From contig CANJXQ010000010.1 of the NCBI GenBank assembly GCA_947478805.1, forward strand, positions 1 to 61,630: a stretch of DNA of 61,630 nt. The letters are read 5' to 3'. Both the position numbers and the translations under genes were made by a program. Shown here in pieces: positions 33,413 through 41,825 of the stretch. The notes under the pieces are model-generated. The model worked only from the letters and a program-made list of their open reading frames with translations. It had not been told where the DNA came from and searched no databases. Source of the DNA: Betaproteobacteria bacterium. GTDB taxonomy: Bacteria; Pseudomonadota; Gammaproteobacteria; Burkholderiales; SG8-39. Within the stretch, counting starts at the first letter, position 1. Every line of letters starts with the position of its first letter.

Positions 33413-34126
33413 TCAAGAGCGAGCCACCAGCTCCATTTCCTCGATCGTCACGTGCCGGACGTCCTTGCCCTTGATCATGTACACCACATACTCGGAAATA
33501 TTCTTGGCATGGTCGCCGATACGCTCGAGCGACTTGGCGATGAAGATCAGGTCGATCGAGGTCGAAATCGTGCGCGGGTCTTCGATCATGTAGGTCAGCA
33601 GCTGGCGCAGGATGGCCTGGAAATGCTCATCCACGTCCAGGTCCTGGCGCGCGATATGCGGTGCATCCTCGACCTCGAGGCGCGCAAAGGCGTTCAACGA
33701 GCGGCGCAGCATGTCGAGCACGATGTCGGCGACGACGCCCAGGTCGCCCAGTCTGGGCACGCCCCGCCATGAGAGCTCATGCAGGTTTTGCGCCGTGCGC
33801 GCGATCTTCTTTGCCTCGTCACCGATGCGCTCGAGGTCGGTGATCGTCTTGAGCACCGTGGTGACCAGTCGCAGGTCGTTGGCGCTGGGCTGGCGGCGCG
33901 CAATGATCGAGGTACAAAGCTCGTCGATGTCGCGCTCGAGACCATTGACTTCGGTTTCCCCTTGCGCCACTTTCTCCAGCAGGGAAGCTTCCCCGCGCCT
34001 CAAGCCGCTGATGGCATAGCGTATCTGGCGCTCCACCATGCCACCCATGGAAAGCACCTGCGAGCGCAATTGCTCGAGCTCGGCATCGAACTGCTTGGAA
34101 GTGTGTGTTTCAGGATGCATCGTCAT
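33413..34126 (-). CDS. phoU: Phosphate signalling regulator PhoU
   Basis: Negative regulator linking the Pst transporter to the PhoR kinase. The 237-residue all-helical protein has two PhoU repeats with the metal-cluster motifs E-x3-D-x3-D (LERDIDEL) and DLERIGDEAKKIA / KSLERIGDHAKNISEYV. ATG at 34126 gives the family-length protein; the frame continues 21 residues upstream. Unlike in many proteobacteria it is not downstream of pstB but next to ppk1/ppx. Upstream, only half of a PHO box (TTGTCAC) was seen. Confidence 0.95.
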   Translation of the reverse strand: MTMHPETHTSKQFDAELEQLRSQVLSMGGMVERQIRYAISGLRRGEASLLEKVAQGETEVNGLERDIDELCTSIIARRQPSANDLRLVTTVLKTITDLERIGDEAKKIARTAQNLHELSWRGVPRLGDLGVVADIVLDMLRRSLNAFARLEVEDAPHIARQDLDVDEHFQAILRQLLTYMIEDPRTISTSIDLIFIAKSLERIGDHAKNISEYVVYMIKGKDVRHVTIEEMELVARS

Positions 34127-34314
34127 CAGCCCATCGGATTGGCCTTCGGTCCTGGCGCCAAGTGGTGCCAGGACTGCAGATTGATTCAAGTCAACATGCT
34201 AACGATCCAATGTGACAACAATGTTTCAATTGCATAGGTTGCCGCGTCCCCGCACGCACGGGTTAATATTCCGCCAGCAAGCGCCGCAGCGCCGTGAACG
34301 TCACCGGAATCCCA

Positions 34315-36435
34315 ATGATCAAGGCTATGTCCAAGCGCACACCCAGGCCCGCCGCGGCGAGACGCACCACAATGAAATCGTTTCGAGGGCGCTTCCTCGC
34401 ACGTGAACCCGGATTGCTCGCGTTCAACCGGCGCGTGCTGGCCCAAGCACAGGACAAGGACGCCCCGCTGCTCGAGCGCCTGCGTTTCCTGTGCATCGTG
34501 TCGTCGAACATGGACGAATTCTTCGAGATTCGCGTCGCCGAACTCAAGGAACGCATCAAGATGGGGGACGAGGTCGGCCGCGAGGGTGAAAAGAACGCCA
34601 GCGAGCTGTTTGCAGAAGTCTCCAATGCGGCGCACGCCATCGTCAATGAGCAGTACCGCGTGCTCAACGAGGAGCTGCTTCCGGAACTCGCAGGCGCGAA
34701 GGTGCGTTTCCTGCAGGAAAAAGACTGGTCGCGGGAACAACGCAAATGGCTGCAGGACTACTTCCAGCGCGAAATGGTGCCGCTGCTGACGCCCATCGGC
34801 CTCGACCCGGCGCACCCGTTTCCCAGGGTATTGAACAAGTCGCTGAATATCGCGGTCGCGCTCGAAGGACGGGACGCATTCGGGCGCAGTTCCGGCACCG
34901 CCATCGTGCAGGCGCCGCGCCTCCTGCCGCGCGTGATCCGGCTGCCGGAAAAAGTCTCCGGCCGTGCATTCCACTTCGTGCTGCTGACCTCGGTCCTCCA
35001 GGCGTTCCTCGGCGCCCTGTTCCAGGGCATGACCGTCCAGGGCGCCTACCCGTTCAGGGTCACCCGGAACAGCGACCTCTTCCTCGACGACGAGGAGATC
35101 AAGAACCTGCGCACCGCCCTGCAGGGCGAGCTGCCGCAACGGCACTTCGGCGACACGGTGCGGCTGGAGATCGCGTCGGGCTGCCCCCGCGACATGGAAA
35201 ACTTCCTGCTACAGCAGTTCGACCTCACTGACCGCGATATGTATCGCGTGGACGGCCCGGTCAACCTGGTCCGGCTGATGCAGGTCCCCGACATGATCGA
35301 CCTGCCCAAGCTCAAGTACCCGCCGTTCCTGCCCGGCCTGCCGAAGGCGTTCGAAAAGCAGGGCGACCTGTTCGAGCAGATCCGCAAGGGCGACATCCTC
35401 CTGCACCATCCCTACCAGTCGTTCAATCCGGTGATCGAACTCCTCGAGCAGGCTGCTGCCGACCCGAATGTGGTCGCCATCAAGCAGACGGTGTATCGCA
35501 CCGGCACCGACTCGGTTCTGATGCAATACCTGATCGATGCGGCCAAGCGCGGCAAGGAGGTCACCGTCGTGGTGGAGCTGCTGGCGCGCTTCGATGAAGA
35601 AGCCAACCTGAACTGGGCGGCCAAGCTCGAGGAGGTCGGCGCCCATGTTGTCTATGGCGTAGTCGGCTACAAGACCCACGCCAAGATGCTGCTCGTCGTG
35701 CGCCGCGAAGAAGGCCGCCTGCGCCGCTACGTGCACCTGTCCACCGGGAACTACCACCCCCGAACCGCCAAGCTCTACACCGACTTCGGCCTGCTCACAG
35801 CGAACCCGGCGGTCTGCGACGACGCCAACGAACTATTCAAGCAGCTCACCGGCCTGGGACATGCCCGCAGGCTCAGCCACCTGTGGGTATCGCCGTTTAC
35901 CCTGCACGAACGCATCATCGCCGCGGTTCGCCGCGAATCGCGCAATGCCAAGGCAGGCAAACCCGCCCATATCATCGCCAAGATGAACACATTGCTCGAG
36001 CCGCGGGTCATCGATGCCCTGTATGCCGCCAGCTGCGTCGGCGTCAAGGTGGATCTCCTCGTTCGCGGCGTGTGCGCCCTGCGGCCGGGCATTCCAGGGC
36101 TGTCGGAGAATATTCGCGTGCGCTCCATCATCGGACGCTTCCTCGAGCACTCGCGCATCTTCTATTTCCTCAACGGCGGCGAGGAGAACGTCTACCTGTC
36201 GAGCGCCGACTGGATGGAACGCAATTTCTTCCGGCGCATCGAGGCCTGCGTGCCGGTGCTGGATCCGAAGCTCAAGGCGCGGGTGATCCGCGAGGGCCTG
36301 CGCAGCTGCCTTGCCGACAACCTGCAGGCATGGGAAATGGATTCCGAAGGCGGCTACCACCTGCGCAAGGCCTCGCGCGGCAGCATCCCGGTGTCGGCGC
36401 AGGCGCAACTGCTGGCATTATTGACCGCGGGTTAG
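34315..36435 (+). CDS. ppk1: Polyphosphate kinase 1
   Basis: Makes polyphosphate from ATP. The product (706 residues from ATG at 34315) starts with FRGRFLAREPGLLAFNRRVL, has the central QTVYRTGTDS and the catalytic phospho-His region GYKTHAKMLLV, HLSTGNYHPRTAKLYTDFGLLT, and the C-terminal SSADWMERNFFRRIE. The start is ambiguous: GTG at 34294 and ATG at 34327 are in frame. It is divergent from phoU and its end overlaps the convergent gene by 4 bp. Confidence 0.96.
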   Translation: MIKAMSKRTPRPAAARRTTMKSFRGRFLAREPGLLAFNRRVLAQAQDKDAPLLERLRFLCIVSSNMDEFFEIRVAELKERIKMGDEVGREGEKNASELFAEVSNAAHAIVNEQYRVLNEELLPELAGAKVRFLQEKDWSREQRKWLQDYFQREMVPLLTPIGLDPAHPFPRVLNKSLNIAVALEGRDAFGRSSGTAIVQAPRLLPRVIRLPEKVSGRAFHFVLLTSVLQAFLGALFQGMTVQGAYPFRVTRNSDLFLDDEEIKNLRTALQGELPQRHFGDTVRLEIASGCPRDMENFLLQQFDLTDRDMYRVDGPVNLVRLMQVPDMIDLPKLKYPPFLPGLPKAFEKQGDLFEQIRKGDILLHHPYQSFNPVIELLEQAAADPNVVAIKQTVYRTGTDSVLMQYLIDAAKRGKEVTVVVELLARFDEEANLNWAAKLEEVGAHVVYGVVGYKTHAKMLLVVRREEGRLRRYVHLSTGNYHPRTAKLYTDFGLLTANPAVCDDANELFKQLTGLGHARRLSHLWVSPFTLHERIIAAVRRESRNAKAGKPAHIIAKMNTLLEPRVIDALYAASCVGVKVDLLVRGVCALRPGIPGLSENIRVRSIIGRFLEHSRIFYFLNGGEENVYLSSADWMERNFFRRIEACVPVLDPKLKARVIREGLRSCLADNLQAWEMDSEGGYHLRKASRGSIPVSAQAQLLALLTAG

Positions 36436-36815
36436 TACTCGTCCTCGTCGTGCGGCGGGTCGATGCGGCCGAGGTCCAGGTTGACGATGTTGGTGGGCTG
36501 CCGCGCAACAACCAGCACCCTGCCGTTCACTTCCCGCCTGCCCGGAATCACCACCCGGATCAGGTAAGCCCCCGGGGCAACATCGCGTAACCAGTACTGC
36601 GCGTTATCGTCTGCAACCGCTGCGAAGGTCCCGACCTCGACACGAGCCCCGGGATAAAGCTCGCCGCGCATCGTGTCATAGACCCTGCCGTAGACATCAG
36701 CCGCCTGCGCCGTGGGCGCAGCCAGTACTGCCAGGCCGGCAATCAGGAGGACAGCCAGGACGCGACGAAAGATTGCCGTTGGCGCTCCAACGACCAAGCT
36801 GCGCGAAAGAACCAT
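36432..36815 (-). CDS. Small secreted carboxypeptidase-regulatory-like protein
   Basis: A 127-residue precursor with a signal peptide ending near AAPTAQAAD (residue about 39). The mature part is a single beta-sandwich: VYGRVYDTMRGELYPGARVEVG...YWLRDVAPGAYLIRVVIPGRREV. It ends in an acidic tail DPPHDEDEY. It begins 3 bp after the alkaline phosphatase stop, preceded by AGGA, so it belongs to that operon and should be Pho-controlled. Function unknown; it may help localise or fold the phosphatase. Confidence 0.7.
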   Translation of the reverse strand: MVLSRSLVVGAPTAIFRRVLAVLLIAGLAVLAAPTAQAADVYGRVYDTMRGELYPGARVEVGTFAAVADDNAQYWLRDVAPGAYLIRVVIPGRREVNGRVLVVARQPTNIVNLDLGRIDPPHDEDEY

Positions 36816-36818
36816 CGC

Positions 36819-39131
36819 TCAGAGTCCTTTCAGGAACTTCCCGTCCGGGGAAGACTTGGGCACGTTCACGTAGGGTGTTCCGCGATCAAGCGCACGACGA
36901 TCCTTCACCCCGGCCAGTGCCGCCGAGATGCGCACATGCACGTCCGAATTTTCGTATGAACCAGCGAACAAGGCCGAGCCCGCACCCGACGCGCTGAGCA
37001 CCACATCGTCTCCCGAATGCGGTGCGACCGTCACGCTGCGTTCCGTCTTGTTCGCGCCGCCGACGATGGTGCGCGTGGGCATGTTGCCCGTCATCAACAG
37101 GCCATCGGGCGCGCGTTTCGGATTGGGCACTGCGGCGCTCTTGCCATCGGTGGGCTCCAGCGGCTGGTAATTGGTGAGGAAATTGGTGCTGTACGTCGGG
37201 CGGCCGCCATCCTCGATCACCAGCTTGATGTCGGGATCGGAGTCGTCGGGGAACCCGTCGTTGCGGGAGCTGCGATAAGTCGGGAAAGTGGCATCGTTGA
37301 AAGTGCCCACCGCATCCTGCAATGGGCAGGGGCGCGCCGCTTCGCCCATGGTGCCCAGCATGATGGGATATTCCGCCCCGGTAAAGCAGCCTCCCGGCGG
37401 CGTCGGACCTCCTGCGGCAATGGCACCCGGGAGCACCACGCCAATGATGGTTTCCGGCTGCGCATGATCGGCTGTCAATACTGTCAGCGCGTCAGCACGG
37501 CGACCGACGTTGCTTGCCACCCAACCGACGGCCTCATCGAGCTCAAGCGCATCGAACACGACCCGCTCGTACTCCAGGGTGTGGCCCAGCTTGTCGGTTT
37601 GCGATTGCTCGACCATCAAGATCCAGCCCCCGGATTTCCCGGCTAGGTTGTCCAGCACCGACACCGCCTTCTTCACCATCTCGACTTTGGACGGAACGGC
37701 GCGAAAGCAATCGGCGACCGTCGCGCCGCACCCCGTTCCATAGGGCGGGGCAACACTCATGCCCATTTCCGGTGCCGCCACCCCCTTGCCGCGAATGGTT
37801 GCCAGGCCGCGGGCCACCCGGCGATCCAGTGCACCCGGAATATTGTCCGCCCCCAGGCCGCTGGAGGTGGTGCGGAATTCGCCGCTGAAGATGCCGAGCA
37901 AGGGCTTGTTGTCCGGAGCCGCGTTCAGTTCGGAGAGATTGCGCGCCGTTGCATAGCCGCGCGACGGTGCAATGGAGGCGAACAGGTCCACATCGCTGCG
38001 ACCGTCATCGCGATACTGGTAGAACGCCTTCATGTCCGCGTTGGACTTGAGCATCCAGTCCCGCGCGCCCGCCCCCAGGATCACGTCCAGCGGCTGGGTC
38101 AATTCAGCCAAGGCCTTGAACCCGGTCGCCGGTTGCGCCGTGCCGTCCTGGTAGAAACCGAGCATCTGTTGCGCGATTGCAGTGCGTGTTGAGCGCGCGC
38201 GGCTGTGCGCCGCCACCGCCGCAGGCGTTGCGTCCGTGACGAATGCATCGGTCACCACGCCGGTCTTCCAGCCGCGCGTGCGCTTGAGGAATTCCCACAG
38301 CGTTTCGATGCGCGGATTGTCCAGCGCCGTTTCCGGGGTGTTGTCCACGGACACGTTCAACGCATTGTTCGGCTGCTTCATTCCCGTGATGTACGTCGCC
38401 ATGCCGGGCGCGGAATCGGTGATGATGCTGTCGAAGGAAGCGGTATGAACCATGGCGTAGTGATCCATGCGGTCCATATGAAGGCCGCCTTGTGCACGCC
38501 CTTCATGGACCCCCTTTCCGACGATGCGCGCTGCGGTGCGGATCGGCAGGCCCATGCCATCACCGAGGAAGAACACCACGCGATTGACCGCGGCCTTACC
38601 GCCTTTCCCCGCTGCCGGGAATGGCGACGCGGCCACCGGAAATTCGTTGGTAATGCTCCGTTCCAGTCCATCCACGGAGACCACCGCAGTCACCTTGTAA
38701 GTCCCCTCCCGGTCGAACGAGAGGTTGCGCGCCGTGGCGCCAAAGAACAAGGGGGACTGGGGTGTGCCGCTTTCAAGCCCCGCACCCTGAGCTGCGACTT
38801 TCGCCTTGAACGCCGCGGTGACATCGCGTCCGTTGATGGTCACGCTGCGCAACTCCGGCGCCTGCTTGGCCGGAATCTGGGTCTCTACCCGAAGATCGAA
38901 GCGCTGACCGCGAATGAGCTGCGTGCCGGTGGGCGGAGAAATGCGCAGCCCCGTGGAAGGCTCGGCATTGGTCGGAAAGTCCGCCAGCACACGCCCGCCC
39001 TGAACCGGTTGCACGGCATTGGGCTTACCATCTCCTCGGAACGGGGCATCGTCATCCAGGCCGGCCAGGCTGATCATGGGAAGGCTGAGCAATGCAGCGG
39101 CAATGACTGTGTGGCGGAATCGGAAATCCAT
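36819..39131 (-). CDS. Secreted alkaline phosphatase (PhoA superfamily)
   Basis: A periplasmic phosphomonoesterase freeing phosphate from organic esters. The 770-residue precursor has a signal peptide (about 1-23) and an extra Ig-like N-terminal region (about 60-165). The alkaline phosphatase core follows, with FLGDGMG (D191) and the nucleophile motif TDSAPGMATYITG (S240), LTADHAQPET near the C-terminal third and many metal ligands. ATG at 39131 starts the signal peptide; the in-frame extension to 39281 runs through the PHO boxes. It is larger than E. coli PhoA (471). Two PHO-box clusters lie upstream. Confidence 0.9.
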   Translation of the reverse strand: MDFRFRHTVIAAALLSLPMISLAGLDDDAPFRGDGKPNAVQPVQGGRVLADFPTNAEPSTGLRISPPTGTQLIRGQRFDLRVETQIPAKQAPELRSVTINGRDVTAAFKAKVAAQGAGLESGTPQSPLFFGATARNLSFDREGTYKVTAVVSVDGLERSITNEFPVAASPFPAAGKGGKAAVNRVVFFLGDGMGLPIRTAARIVGKGVHEGRAQGGLHMDRMDHYAMVHTASFDSIITDSAPGMATYITGMKQPNNALNVSVDNTPETALDNPRIETLWEFLKRTRGWKTGVVTDAFVTDATPAAVAAHSRARSTRTAIAQQMLGFYQDGTAQPATGFKALAELTQPLDVILGAGARDWMLKSNADMKAFYQYRDDGRSDVDLFASIAPSRGYATARNLSELNAAPDNKPLLGIFSGEFRTTSSGLGADNIPGALDRRVARGLATIRGKGVAAPEMGMSVAPPYGTGCGATVADCFRAVPSKVEMVKKAVSVLDNLAGKSGGWILMVEQSQTDKLGHTLEYERVVFDALELDEAVGWVASNVGRRADALTVLTADHAQPETIIGVVLPGAIAAGGPTPPGGCFTGAEYPIMLGTMGEAARPCPLQDAVGTFNDATFPTYRSSRNDGFPDDSDPDIKLVIEDGGRPTYSTNFLTNYQPLEPTDGKSAAVPNPKRAPDGLLMTGNMPTRTIVGGANKTERSVTVAPHSGDDVVLSASGAGSALFAGSYENSDVHVRISAALAGVKDRRALDRGTPYVNVPKSSPDGKFLKGL

Positions 39132-39190
39132 GGGGGTGGGAACCTCAGAAAGTTCGGGAAGGGTTGCGGGCCACAGTTTCCCGCCTGAAT

Positions 39191-39208
39191 GTGACGCGGA
39201 TGTGACAA
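39191..39208 (-). promoter_or_regulatory. PHO box (proximal) upstream of alkaline phosphatase
   Basis: Minus strand reads TTGTCAC-ATCC-GCGTCAC, two 7-mers spaced 11 nt. It lies 60 bp before the alkaline phosphatase start. Confidence 0.75.
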
Positions 39209-39239
39209 TGCTAGCGGGACAGGCACATGTACACGGCGC

Positions 39240-39268
39240 GTGACAGGTGCGTGACATTCGGATGAAAT
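39240..39268 (-). promoter_or_regulatory. PHO box (distal, triple) upstream of alkaline phosphatase
   Basis: Minus strand has three consecutive 7-mers in exact 11-nt register: ATTTCAT, ATGTCAC, CTGTCAC, separated by CCGA and GCAC. Together with the proximal pair, five half-sites face the phosphatase gene. The same spacer separates it from dgkA on the other side. Confidence 0.85.
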
Positions 39269-39331
39269 GTCGGCCAATCAAAATGACACGCCTGCAATGC
39301 GGTGCTGGTCCACATCAAGGAGCAACGAGGC

Positions 39332-39709
39332 ATGCCAACGGAAGAAAGCCCGTACAAGGGAAAGACCGGCATCCGACGCCTGTTGAATGCGCTGGGCTAC
39401 TCATACAGCGGATTTGGCTCCGCATTCCGCAATGAAGATGCGTTCCGTCAGGAAGTACTGCTCGCCGTTATCCTCGTGCCCCTGGGACTATGGCTCGGGC
39501 CAACAGGAATCGCCAAGGCACTACTGGTATCCAGTGTCCTGCTCGTGCTGGTGGTGGAATTGCTCAACTCGGCGGTGGAGGCCACGGTCGATCGCGTGTC
39601 GCTCGATCAACATAACCTTTCAAAGCGGGCAAAGGATATCGGCAGCGCGGCCGTATTCATGAGCCTGGTGAATGTTGCCATCGTTTGGGGCCTCGTCCTG
39701 CTGGCCTGA
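39332..39709 (+). CDS. dgkA: Diacylglycerol kinase
   Basis: Small inner-membrane kinase that phosphorylates diacylglycerol to phosphatidate. The 125-residue product has three hydrophobic helices and the signature FRNEDAFRQEV...VVELLNSAVEATVDRVS, with the catalytic acidic residues. ATG at 39332 follows a GAGG-like site; an in-frame start ten codons upstream is less likely. It is divergent from the alkaline phosphatase and 155 bp upstream of btaA. It may return diacylglycerol released by phospholipid turnover to phospholipid synthesis. Confidence 0.93.
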   Translation: MPTEESPYKGKTGIRRLLNALGYSYSGFGSAFRNEDAFRQEVLLAVILVPLGLWLGPTGIAKALLVSSVLLVLVVELLNSAVEATVDRVSLDQHNLSKRAKDIGSAAVFMSLVNVAIVWGLVLLA

Positions 39710-39790
39710 ACCGGACACCTTGCGCAGCTTGAGCGCACTCAGGGGCGCGGATTCGCATCCCACTGACAAGGCCCAAAAGAATTCGTCGTC

Positions 39791-39808
39791 GTTTCATGTG
39801 GCTGTCAC
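39791..39808 (+). promoter_or_regulatory. PHO box upstream of btaA
   Basis: GTTTCAT-GTGG-CTGTCAC, two 7-mers with 11-nt spacing, 56 bp before the btaA start and oriented toward it. Confidence 0.85.
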
Positions 39809-39864
39809 ATCAGACGACTAGGCTTGCAGCCTGTTGATCCATTACTACAACAGGCAGACCTAAC

Positions 39865-41088
39865 GTGTCGATTGATGGACAGAAATCAGTACGCAGGCTT
39901 CCGCAAAAACTGCTGCACAAGGTCGATCAGAAAGTCTTCGACGCCCTTTACTCCCGATCGCTCGTCTACAACACCTGCTGGGAAGACCCTGCAGTTGACC
40001 GCCGAGCGCTGGACCTGCGACCGGCAGACCGCGTCCTGGTCATCACCAGCGCGGGTTGCAATGCGCTGGACTACGCGCTCACCGGTGTTGCGCGTGTTCA
40101 TGCCGTGGACGCCAATCCGCGACAGTCGGCATTGCTGGAATTGAAGCTCGCCGGCATTCGCCGCATCGAATTCGAGGACTATTACGCCTTGTTCGGTGAT
40201 GGCCGCCATAAGGATGCGGAGCGAATCTATCGTCAGGCGCTGCGAATCGACTTGTCGGCTTTCGCCCGCGAATTCTGGGATCGGCGCATCCGCTGGTTCA
40301 GCGACGCCAACCCGCGCTCCAGCTTCTACTTCCACGGCCTGTCCGGCCTCGTGGCCCGCGGCTTCCAGAGCTACCTGAACATGCGGCCAACACTGGCGCA
40401 CGGCGTCACCGCATTGCTGGAAACCCGCACTCTGGATGAACAACGCGAAACCTACGATGCGCTCGTCCAGCCGCACTTGTGGGGACGGGGCCTGAACTGG
40501 GTGCTGTCGCGCGGCGTCACCATGAGCATGCTGGGCGTGCCGCGGCCGCAAAAACTGGAGGTCGAGCGCCAGCACCGCGACGGCGTTGCCGGCTTCGTGC
40601 GTGAAGCCATCGAATACGTATTTCGCGACCTGCCTCTGCGCTCGAACTACTTCTGGAAGCTCTACCTTCGAGGACGGTACGACAGGGAATGCTGCCCCGA
40701 ATACCTGAAACCCGCCAATTTCACCGCCCTCAAGGCGGGACTTGCAGATAGCGTGAAGGTCCACACCTGTACCGTGACGGAATTCCTGCGCGCATCGCGC
40801 GATCCGATCACGCGCTTTGTGCTGCTCGACCACATGGACTGGATGAGTTCCTATCTCCCGCGGGAACTGCACGAGGAATGGCAGGCCATCCTGGAGCGGG
40901 CCAGCCCTGGGGCGCGCATCATCCTGCGCAGCGCTCACCTGCGCCCGGCTTACCTGGACACGGTGTGCATCGGTGGCAGGCCACTGCGCGAGATCCTGAA
41001 ATTCCACGACGGTCTCGCCTGGGCGCTGCAACCATTGGATCGCGTGCACACCTATGCCGGCTTTCACATCGCGGATGTTCCTGCATGA
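39865..41088 (+). CDS. btaA: BtaA-like AdoMet:diacylglycerol 3-amino-3-carboxypropyltransferase
   Basis: First enzyme of betaine lipid (DGTS) synthesis: it transfers the aminocarboxypropyl group of AdoMet to diacylglycerol. The 407-residue product is a DUF3419 protein with the N-terminal YNTCWEDPAVDRRAL and the AdoMet region VLVITSAGCNALDYALTG-VARVHAVDANPRQ. LDHMDWMSSYLP near the C-terminal third is also characteristic. Start is GTG at 39865. It overlaps the next gene by 4 bp, and a PHO box lies upstream. Together with BtaB it replaces phospholipid when phosphate is scarce. Assignment rests on family, pairing and regulation. Confidence 0.88.
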   Translation: MSIDGQKSVRRLPQKLLHKVDQKVFDALYSRSLVYNTCWEDPAVDRRALDLRPADRVLVITSAGCNALDYALTGVARVHAVDANPRQSALLELKLAGIRRIEFEDYYALFGDGRHKDAERIYRQALRIDLSAFAREFWDRRIRWFSDANPRSSFYFHGLSGLVARGFQSYLNMRPTLAHGVTALLETRTLDEQRETYDALVQPHLWGRGLNWVLSRGVTMSMLGVPRPQKLEVERQHRDGVAGFVREAIEYVFRDLPLRSNYFWKLYLRGRYDRECCPEYLKPANFTALKAGLADSVKVHTCTVTEFLRASRDPITRFVLLDHMDWMSSYLPRELHEEWQAILERASPGARIILRSAHLRPAYLDTVCIGGRPLREILKFHDGLAWALQPLDRVHTYAGFHIADVPA

Positions 41089-41825
41089 TGCTGCTCCAGG
41101 ACAGCCGCGTGCTGTTGCACCTGCTGCGCGGGCAGCGAGCGATGGGCAATCACGCCGAACGCCTGGAACGGTTCTACGCCCCGCAGGCGGCGCACTACGA
41201 CCGCTTTCGCGAGCGCCTGCTGCATGGCCGACGCGAACTGGTGGAACGATTGAATCCCTCCCCGGGCGACAGCGTGGTCGAACTCGGTGGCGGCACCGGC
41301 CGCAACCTGGAGTTTTTCGGGGCGAGACTGCTGTCCCTGTCACGCTTCGAACTCGTGGACCTGTGTCCTGCGCTGCTGGCCCAGGCCAAGCAGCGCTCCG
41401 AGCGGTGGCCTCACCTGGTGCGCCTTGTGCAGGCAGACGCGACGACTTATCGACCGAACGTTATAGGCGGCTACGGCGTCGATCGCGTTTACTTCTCGTA
41501 TTCGCTCACCATGATTCCCGAGTGGCGCCGTGCCATCAACAACGCCATCCGCATGCTGCGCCCGGGTGGCCTGCTGGGCGTGGTCGATTTCTACGTGTCC
41601 GGCGCGGAGCCGCTGCCCAATCGAGCCCACCATGGATGGGCGACACGTCGCTTCTGGCCGCGCTGGTTCGCGCACGATGGCGTGCGGCTGAGTGCCGACC
41701 ACCTTCCGGAACTGATGCGACGCACCGACCCCGTGCATTGCGAAGAACGCACGGCACCCGTTCCCTACCTACCAGGACTGCGAGTTCCCTACTACCTCTA
41801 TGTCGGACGCAAGCGTCAGCGCTAA
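41085..41825 (+). CDS. btaB: BtaB-like AdoMet-dependent N-methyltransferase
   Basis: Predicted to add three methyl groups to the amine of diacylglyceryl-homoserine, giving DGTS. The 246-residue class I methyltransferase has motif I VVELGGGTGRNLEFFG, motif II FELVDLCPALL and post-motif VDRVYFSYSLTMIPEWRRAI, typical of BtaB/UbiE-like enzymes. Its ATG overlaps the btaA stop (ATGA). The next gene overlaps its end by 26 bp. A generic methyltransferase is the alternative, but coupling to btaA makes BtaB likely. Confidence 0.85.
   Translation: MMLLQDSRVLLHLLRGQRAMGNHAERLERFYAPQAAHYDRFRERLLHGRRELVERLNPSPGDSVVELGGGTGRNLEFFGARLLSLSRFELVDLCPALLAQAKQRSERWPHLVRLVQADATTYRPNVIGGYGVDRVYFSYSLTMIPEWRRAINNAIRMLRPGGLLGVVDFYVSGAEPLPNRAHHGWATRRFWPRWFAHDGVRLSADHLPELMRRTDPVHCEERTAPVPYLPGLRVPYYLYVGRKRQR

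Noticed and set aside
34127-34314. PHO box for phoU or ppk1
   Set aside because: Only one 7-mer (TTGTCAC, minus strand) matches; the second position (GATCGTT) does not, so it is not called.
39886-41343. Minus-strand 485-aa frame opposite btaA
   Set aside because: Antisense to btaA and btaB; no motifs and Gln/Val/Arg-rich composition.
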